Of a stretch of DNA of 26,745 nt, positions 23,307-26,745 are shown in pieces. Made by a program: the position numbers and the translations under genes. Positions within the stretch are counted from its first letter, which is position 1, and each line of letters begins with the position of its first letter. The notes below the pieces were generated by a model. It was not told the DNA's origin. It searched no databases and worked only from the letters and a program-made list of their open reading frames with translations. Origin of the DNA: Proteobacteria bacterium UBA652 (lineage in GTDB: Bacteria > Pseudomonadota > Gammaproteobacteria > Nitrosococcales > Methylophagaceae); the NCBI GenBank assembly GCA_002299915.1, contig DBOG01000050.1, positions 19,657-46,401 on the forward strand. Direction: 5' to 3'.

Positions 23307-24227
23307 ATGCAAACGATATTAGCTGAATCAGCCAATATGGCACATTTATTACGCACAATTCCTTTACTAGCGCAGAGCGATGTTAGCATTTTGATCCAAG
23401 GAGAAACGGGCACGGGAAAAGAGTTAATTGCCCAAGAATTACATACCCAGAGTGGCCGAAAAACACAAGCACTTGTTACGATAAATTGCGCTGCTTTGCC
23501 AACGCACGATGTTGAAGTTGAGCTGTTTGGGCGCTGTGATGCACAAGGGAATAGGGTGCAACAAGGGCGATTATTAGCGGCATCAGGCGGTACACTGGTA
23601 TTGGATGAAGTCGATGCATTGCCATTGCCTGTGCAAACGATGTTATTACGCTTTTTGGAATCGGGAGAATGTCAGCCTGTGGGGAGTTATCAGATGCATC
23701 GTGTTGATGTGCGTGTGTTAGCGATTAGCAGCATTGACCTGCAGCAAGCTGTTGTTGAGAACACTTTTCGAGCAGATTTACTGTACCGTTTACAGGTTGT
23801 GCCGCTAAATTTACCACCACTGCGTGAGCGGGGTGAAGATATTGCGATGATGCTCCGCCATTTTGGGCGTGAGTATGCCCAAGGTAATGCGGTGGTGCGC
23901 TATAGCAAAGCAGCGATGCATACCTTGTCTCGCCATTCATGGCCAGGCAATGTCCGTGAGGTGATGAATTTTTGTAGGCAAATGGCACTATTGCATCCAG
24001 GGCAGTGTTTGCAGCCTGAAGATTTGCCCGCTGATATGCAACCTGAACGTGCCGCTGCTGCCCATATTTTTGAGTTGCCTGTATCAGGCATCCAATTGGC
24101 ACAAGTTGAATTAGATTTGATTAGACAAGCATTAGGGCGTACGGGTGGTAATCGTGCACGTGCCGCAAGATTACTTGGGATTAGCCGAGATACCTTGCTT
24201 TACCGTATTCAGAAATACGCGCTGTAA
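23307..24227 (+). CDS. NtrC-type AAA+ regulator lacking the GAFTGA loop
   Basis: The product resembles the central and C-terminal parts of sigma-54 activators but has no receiver or sensor domain: the AAA+ module begins almost at the start. Counting from the ATG at 23304, Walker A is GETGTGKE (residues 33-40) and Walker B is TLVLDEVD with D101-E102. Arginine-finger residues lie in FRADLLYRL, with LPPLRERGEDI after them. A Fis-type helix-turn-helix closes the protein (GGNRARAARLLGISRDTLLYRI). Where activators have ELFGHE-GAFTGA, this protein has ELFGRCDAQGNRVQQGRLLAA, so the sigma-54 contact loop is absent. It may act on sigma-70 promoters, as TyrR- and HupR-like relatives do, or be a repressor. 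I prefer ATG 23307 for AGGAG spacing. It probably shares an operon with the upstream membrane protein. Confidence 0.88.
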   Translation: MQTILAESANMAHLLRTIPLLAQSDVSILIQGETGTGKELIAQELHTQSGRKTQALVTINCAALPTHDVEVELFGRCDAQGNRVQQGRLLAASGGTLVLDEVDALPLPVQTMLLRFLESGECQPVGSYQMHRVDVRVLAISSIDLQQAVVENTFRADLLYRLQVVPLNLPPLRERGEDIAMMLRHFGREYAQGNAVVRYSKAAMHTLSRHSWPGNVREVMNFCRQMALLHPGQCLQPEDLPADMQPERAAAAHIFELPVSGIQLAQVELDLIRQALGRTGGNRARAARLLGISRDTLLYRIQKYAL

Positions 24228-24235
24228 TTAATAAT

Positions 24236-24350
24236 CCTCTCACCCAGCCCTCTCCCACAGGAGAGGGCTTTAATATGCCAATCAACCCCTTAACCCGTGT
24301 ATATTTCGTACATTAGCCCTCCCATGCTGGGGCGGGTTGGGTGAGGAGAA
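24236..24350. repeat. pair of inverted REP-like elements
   Basis: The left copy begins CCTCTCACCCAGCCC at 24236 and the right copy, on the opposite strand, reads CTCCTCACCCAACCCGCCC down from about 24348. Such CTCACCC-AACCC motifs followed by an internal hairpin resemble dispersed REP-type repeats of proteobacteria. About 40 bases of AT-richer sequence separate the two. With flanks, this is the whole gap between the regulator gene and thyA. Confidence 0.6.
24246..24275 (+). terminator. terminator after the AAA+ regulator gene
   Basis: AGCCCTCTCC (24246-24255) and GGAGAGGGCT (24260-24269) form a perfect 10-bp stem with a CACA loop, followed by TTTAAT. The T-run is short, so termination may be partial. 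The hairpin is also the core of the left REP-like element. Confidence 0.7.
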
Positions 24351-24396
24351 TCAAAAACAAGTTCTCTTAAATGATGGATTGTGATTAAATGAAGGA

Positions 24397-25230
24397 ATGA
24401 AAGCCTATTTAGCGTTATTGCAAGATGTGATGGAAAATGGCACCGATAAAGGTGATCGAACGGGCACGGGTACACGGTCAGTTTTTGGTCGGCAAGTGCG
24501 ATATAACCTAGCCGATGGTTTTCCATTGCTGACCACCAAAAAACTGCATATTAGGAGCATTTTGCATGAATTGCTGTGGTTCTTGCAGGGCGAGACTAAT
24601 ATTCAATATCTCAAAGATAATGGTGTGTCTATTTGGGATGCTTGGGCAACAGAAGCGGGAGAGTTAGGCCCCGTTTATGGTGCACAATGGCGTCAGTGGA
24701 AAGGCGAAAATGGCGAAACCCATGATCAAATTTCCGCGTTGGTGGAGAGCTTAAAAAATAATCCCAATAGCCGCCGACATATTATCAGTGGTTGGAATGT
24801 GGCGTTATTGCCAGATGAAAGTAAAAAGCCCCAAGAAAATGCCGAAGCAGGCTTGATGGCATTGCCACCATGCCACTTGCTGTATCAATTTTATGTGGCT
24901 GATGGTAAGCTCAGTGCATCACTTTATATTCGCTCGAATGATTTATTTCTAGGCAACCCTTACAATACGGCATCATTGGCATTTTTAACCCATATGTTGG
25001 CACAACAATGTGACTTAGACGTCGGCGAAATCGTGATCAGTATTGGTGATGCGCATATTTACACCAATCATTTTGAGCAGGTAGCGACTCAAACAAGCCG
25101 AACACCGGGTCATTTACCCACCTTAAAAATTCATCGCAAACCCGATTCCATTTTTGATTATCAATTTGATGATTTTGAAATTATGGATTATCAACCGCAA
25201 GCCCATATTTCGGCGCCAATAGCGGTTTAG
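24397..25230 (+). CDS. thyA: thymidylate synthase ThyA
   Basis: ThyA makes dTMP from dUMP using methylenetetrahydrofolate. The 277-residue protein begins MKAYLALLQDVMENGTDKGDRTGTGT, matching the E. coli start, which fixes the ATG. The catalytic cysteine is C159 in ALPPCHLLYQF, followed by RSNDLFLGNPYN and DAHIYTNH. Compared with E. coli ThyA (264 residues), an insertion of about 13 residues rich in lysine and glutamate (around LLPDESKKPQENAEAG) lies just before the active site; a similar loop is found in some other bacterial enzymes. The AAGGA that could serve as ribosome binding site directly abuts the ATG, which is unusually close and may mean weak initiation. It faces hemF convergently. 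Confidence 0.97.
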   Translation: MKAYLALLQDVMENGTDKGDRTGTGTRSVFGRQVRYNLADGFPLLTTKKLHIRSILHELLWFLQGETNIQYLKDNGVSIWDAWATEAGELGPVYGAQWRQWKGENGETHDQISALVESLKNNPNSRRHIISGWNVALLPDESKKPQENAEAGLMALPPCHLLYQFYVADGKLSASLYIRSNDLFLGNPYNTASLAFLTHMLAQQCDLDVGEIVISIGDAHIYTNHFEQVATQTSRTPGHLPTLKIHRKPDSIFDYQFDDFEIMDYQPQAHISAPIAV

Positions 25231-25257
25231 ATTAATGTGTTGGCGAGAAAATAATGA

Positions 25258-26172
25258 TTAAGTCAACCAGTCAGTTGATTTAAGAAACACATCATAGAGT
25301 TCTGCTTCAGCGCTACCTGCTTCAGGCTGCCAATTATACCGCCATTTTACGAGTGGTGGCAGCGACATTAAGATAGACTCAGTGCGCCCCCCTGTTTGCA
25401 GGCCAAATAAAGTACCACGATCGTGTACAAGATTAAATTCGACATAACGGCCACGGCGATAGAGTTGGAAATCGCGTTCTCGCTCACCAAAAGGGGTGTC
25501 TTTTCGGCGTTGGATAATCGGTATATAGGCTTGGGTATAGCTATCACCGATGCTTTTGAGTAGATTAAAGCAGTGTTCAAACCCACCCTCATTGAGATCG
25601 TCAAAAAATAGGCCACCAACCCCACGTGGCTCATCCCGGTGTTTGAGGTAAAAATACTCATCACACCATTTTTTATAACGATCATACACACCGTCGCCAA
25701 ACGGATCGCAGGCTGCTTTAGCTGTTTGATGCCATTCGATTACGTCCTCTTTATTGCCATAATAAGGCGTTAAATCATAGCCACCACCAAACCACCAGAT
25801 GGGTTCTTCACCTTCTTTCTCAGCAATAAAGAACCGGACATTGGCATGAGAGGTAGGGATATAAGGGTTATGGGGGTGCATTACTAACGATACGCCCACG
25901 GCTTGGAAGTTACGACCTGCTAATTCAGGACGATGTGCGGTGGCAGAGCCAGGTAGATTATCGCCAAACACATGAGAAAAATTAACCCCACCTTGTTCAA
26001 ACACGCCGCCGTCGGTTAATACACGGGTACGACCGCCGCCGCCTAAACCATCACGCTGCCAATTATCTTCAATAAATTTGGCATTGCCATCGGCGGTTTC
26101 TAAATCGCTGCAGATCTGATCTTGTAGGGAGAGTAAGTAGTCGCGTACGGCTTCAATATTGGGTGTAGTCAT
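25258..26172 (-). CDS. hemF: coproporphyrinogen III oxidase, oxygen-dependent (HemF)
   Basis: HemF uses oxygen to decarboxylate coproporphyrinogen III to protoporphyrinogen IX in heme synthesis. The 304-residue protein has the usual length and conserved blocks: GGGGRTRVL, GGVNFSHVFG, the histidine-rich VMHPHNPYIPTSHANVRFF (H99, H101, H109), WWFGGGYDLTPYY, RGVGGLFFDDL and the late YVEFNLVHDRGTLFGLQTGGRTESILMSLPP. The ATG overlaps the stop of tsaC by 4 bases (ATGA), so the two are translationally coupled; the same tsaC-hemF order with aroE nearby is common in gammaproteobacteria. It also implies that the organism can live with oxygen. Confidence 0.97.
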   Translation of the reverse strand: MTTPNIEAVRDYLLSLQDQICSDLETADGNAKFIEDNWQRDGLGGGGRTRVLTDGGVFEQGGVNFSHVFGDNLPGSATAHRPELAGRNFQAVGVSLVMHPHNPYIPTSHANVRFFIAEKEGEEPIWWFGGGYDLTPYYGNKEDVIEWHQTAKAACDPFGDGVYDRYKKWCDEYFYLKHRDEPRGVGGLFFDDLNEGGFEHCFNLLKSIGDSYTQAYIPIIQRRKDTPFGERERDFQLYRRGRYVEFNLVHDRGTLFGLQTGGRTESILMSLPPLVKWRYNWQPEAGSAEAELYDVFLKSTDWLT

Positions 26173-26720
26173 CGAATGGTTTTTCCTGTGAAGGCGTCCT
26201 TTATTTGAGAAGGCTGCAGTAAGGGGTTGGTTTCACCCGATACAATAACATCCACGCTGGTAATCAGCGCTTGATCTAGATCATTAAGGCTACGAGCAGC
26301 TGGCTGGCCGGTGAGGTTAGCGCTGGTGGATACGATGGCTCCCCCAAAAGAATCGCAGAGCGCCGCGGCTTCAGGATGGGCTGTAATGCGGACGGCAAGT
26401 GTGTTGTGTTCACCCCGTAATAGTGTCGTCACTTTTGGGTGAGCAGGGAGGAGCCAAGTATTCGGCCCCGGCCAGCTATCTTGTACGGCTTGTGGTAGCG
26501 CAGAGTCTGCTATTGAAAGATAAGGCTGTAACTGCTTAAAATTAGCGGCAATTAAGATTAAACCTTTAGTCCAACTGCGCTGTTTGAGTGCGAGTAAGCG
26601 TTCAATGGCTGGAATATTACAGGGATCGCAGCCAATCCCATAAACCGCTTCGGTCGGATAGGCGACGAGACGGCCACTGTGCAGGCTTTCCGCTGCTCGT
26701 TGAATCTGATTTGTATCCAT
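26169..26720 (-). CDS. tsaC: TsaC, threonylcarbamoyl-AMP synthase
   Basis: TsaC (YrdC/Sua5 family) makes threonylcarbamoyl-AMP for the t6A37 modification of tRNAs that read ANN codons. The 183-residue protein is close to E. coli TsaC in length (190). It shows the family N terminus (GRLVAYPTEAVYGIGCDPCN), the lysine-arginine patch LALKQRSWTKGLILIAAN, GPNTWLLPAH, TLAVRITAHP and the nucleotide-site STSANLTGQPAA. There is no Sua5 C-terminal extension. The gene overlaps hemF by 4 bases. The last 25 bases of the window upstream of it hold no recognisable promoter or gene. Confidence 0.95.
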   Translation of the reverse strand: MDTNQIQRAAESLHSGRLVAYPTEAVYGIGCDPCNIPAIERLLALKQRSWTKGLILIAANFKQLQPYLSIADSALPQAVQDSWPGPNTWLLPAHPKVTTLLRGEHNTLAVRITAHPEAAALCDSFGGAIVSTSANLTGQPAARSLNDLDQALITSVDVIVSGETNPLLQPSQIKDAFTGKTIR

Positions 26721-26745
26721 TTTATGTGTAAGAATCCATCGCGTT

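Overview
The window is a compact, ordinary-looking chromosomal segment of a gammaproteobacterium. It contains PhoB/PhoR, a full pst operon, HtpX, DsbD, a YceJ/YceI pair, aerobic HemF and TsaC. The moderate GC content and gene set would suit a Cardiobacteriales-like lineage, but that placement is a guess. I see no rRNA, tRNA, CRISPR array, prophage or insertion sequence. No gene-free stretch exceeds 300 bases.

Layout. Bases 1-221: end of an unresolved upstream unit and the htpX leader. 222-1100: htpX (+), overlapping the end of a minus-strand group (dsbD, a broken cytochrome b561 gene of YceJ type, yceI, a TPMT-like methyltransferase). 4926-19673: a phosphate region. It holds pit and phoB (+); phoR, phoU, pstB, pstA, pstC and pstS (-); psiE (+); a secreted choice-of-anchor I type protein and an OprP-type porin (-); and a Ppx/GppA phosphatase (+). 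19690-20297: a small exported unknown that looks frameshifted. 20344-24227: a metal module of an OprC-like TonB receptor (-) divergent from a SafE/UreH-like membrane protein and an AAA+ regulator without GAFTGA (+). 24236-24350: a terminator inside REP-like inverted repeats. Then thyA (+) and the tsaC-hemF pair (-).

How the genes work together. Five sites with CTGTCAT-like heptamers in 11-bp register (Pho boxes) lie before pit, phoB, pstS, psiE and the porin. This predicts one PhoB regulon covering outer-membrane uptake (porin), capture (PstS), ABC import (PstCAB), signalling (PhoU, PhoR, PhoB) and PsiE. The secreted protein after the porin has no visible room for its own promoter. It is separated from the porin by a hairpin-terminator whose T-run almost touches its ribosome binding site, so it is probably expressed by read-through as a further Pho-controlled product. 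phoB and phoR are convergent rather than forming a phoBR operon.

The best candidates for something undescribed are: the porin plus secreted-protein unit with its attenuator; the 18-bp hairpin between pstS and pstC; the copper-like module with a regulator lacking GAFTGA beside a possible sigma-54 promoter; and the doubly damaged cytochrome b561 gene with a C9 tract.
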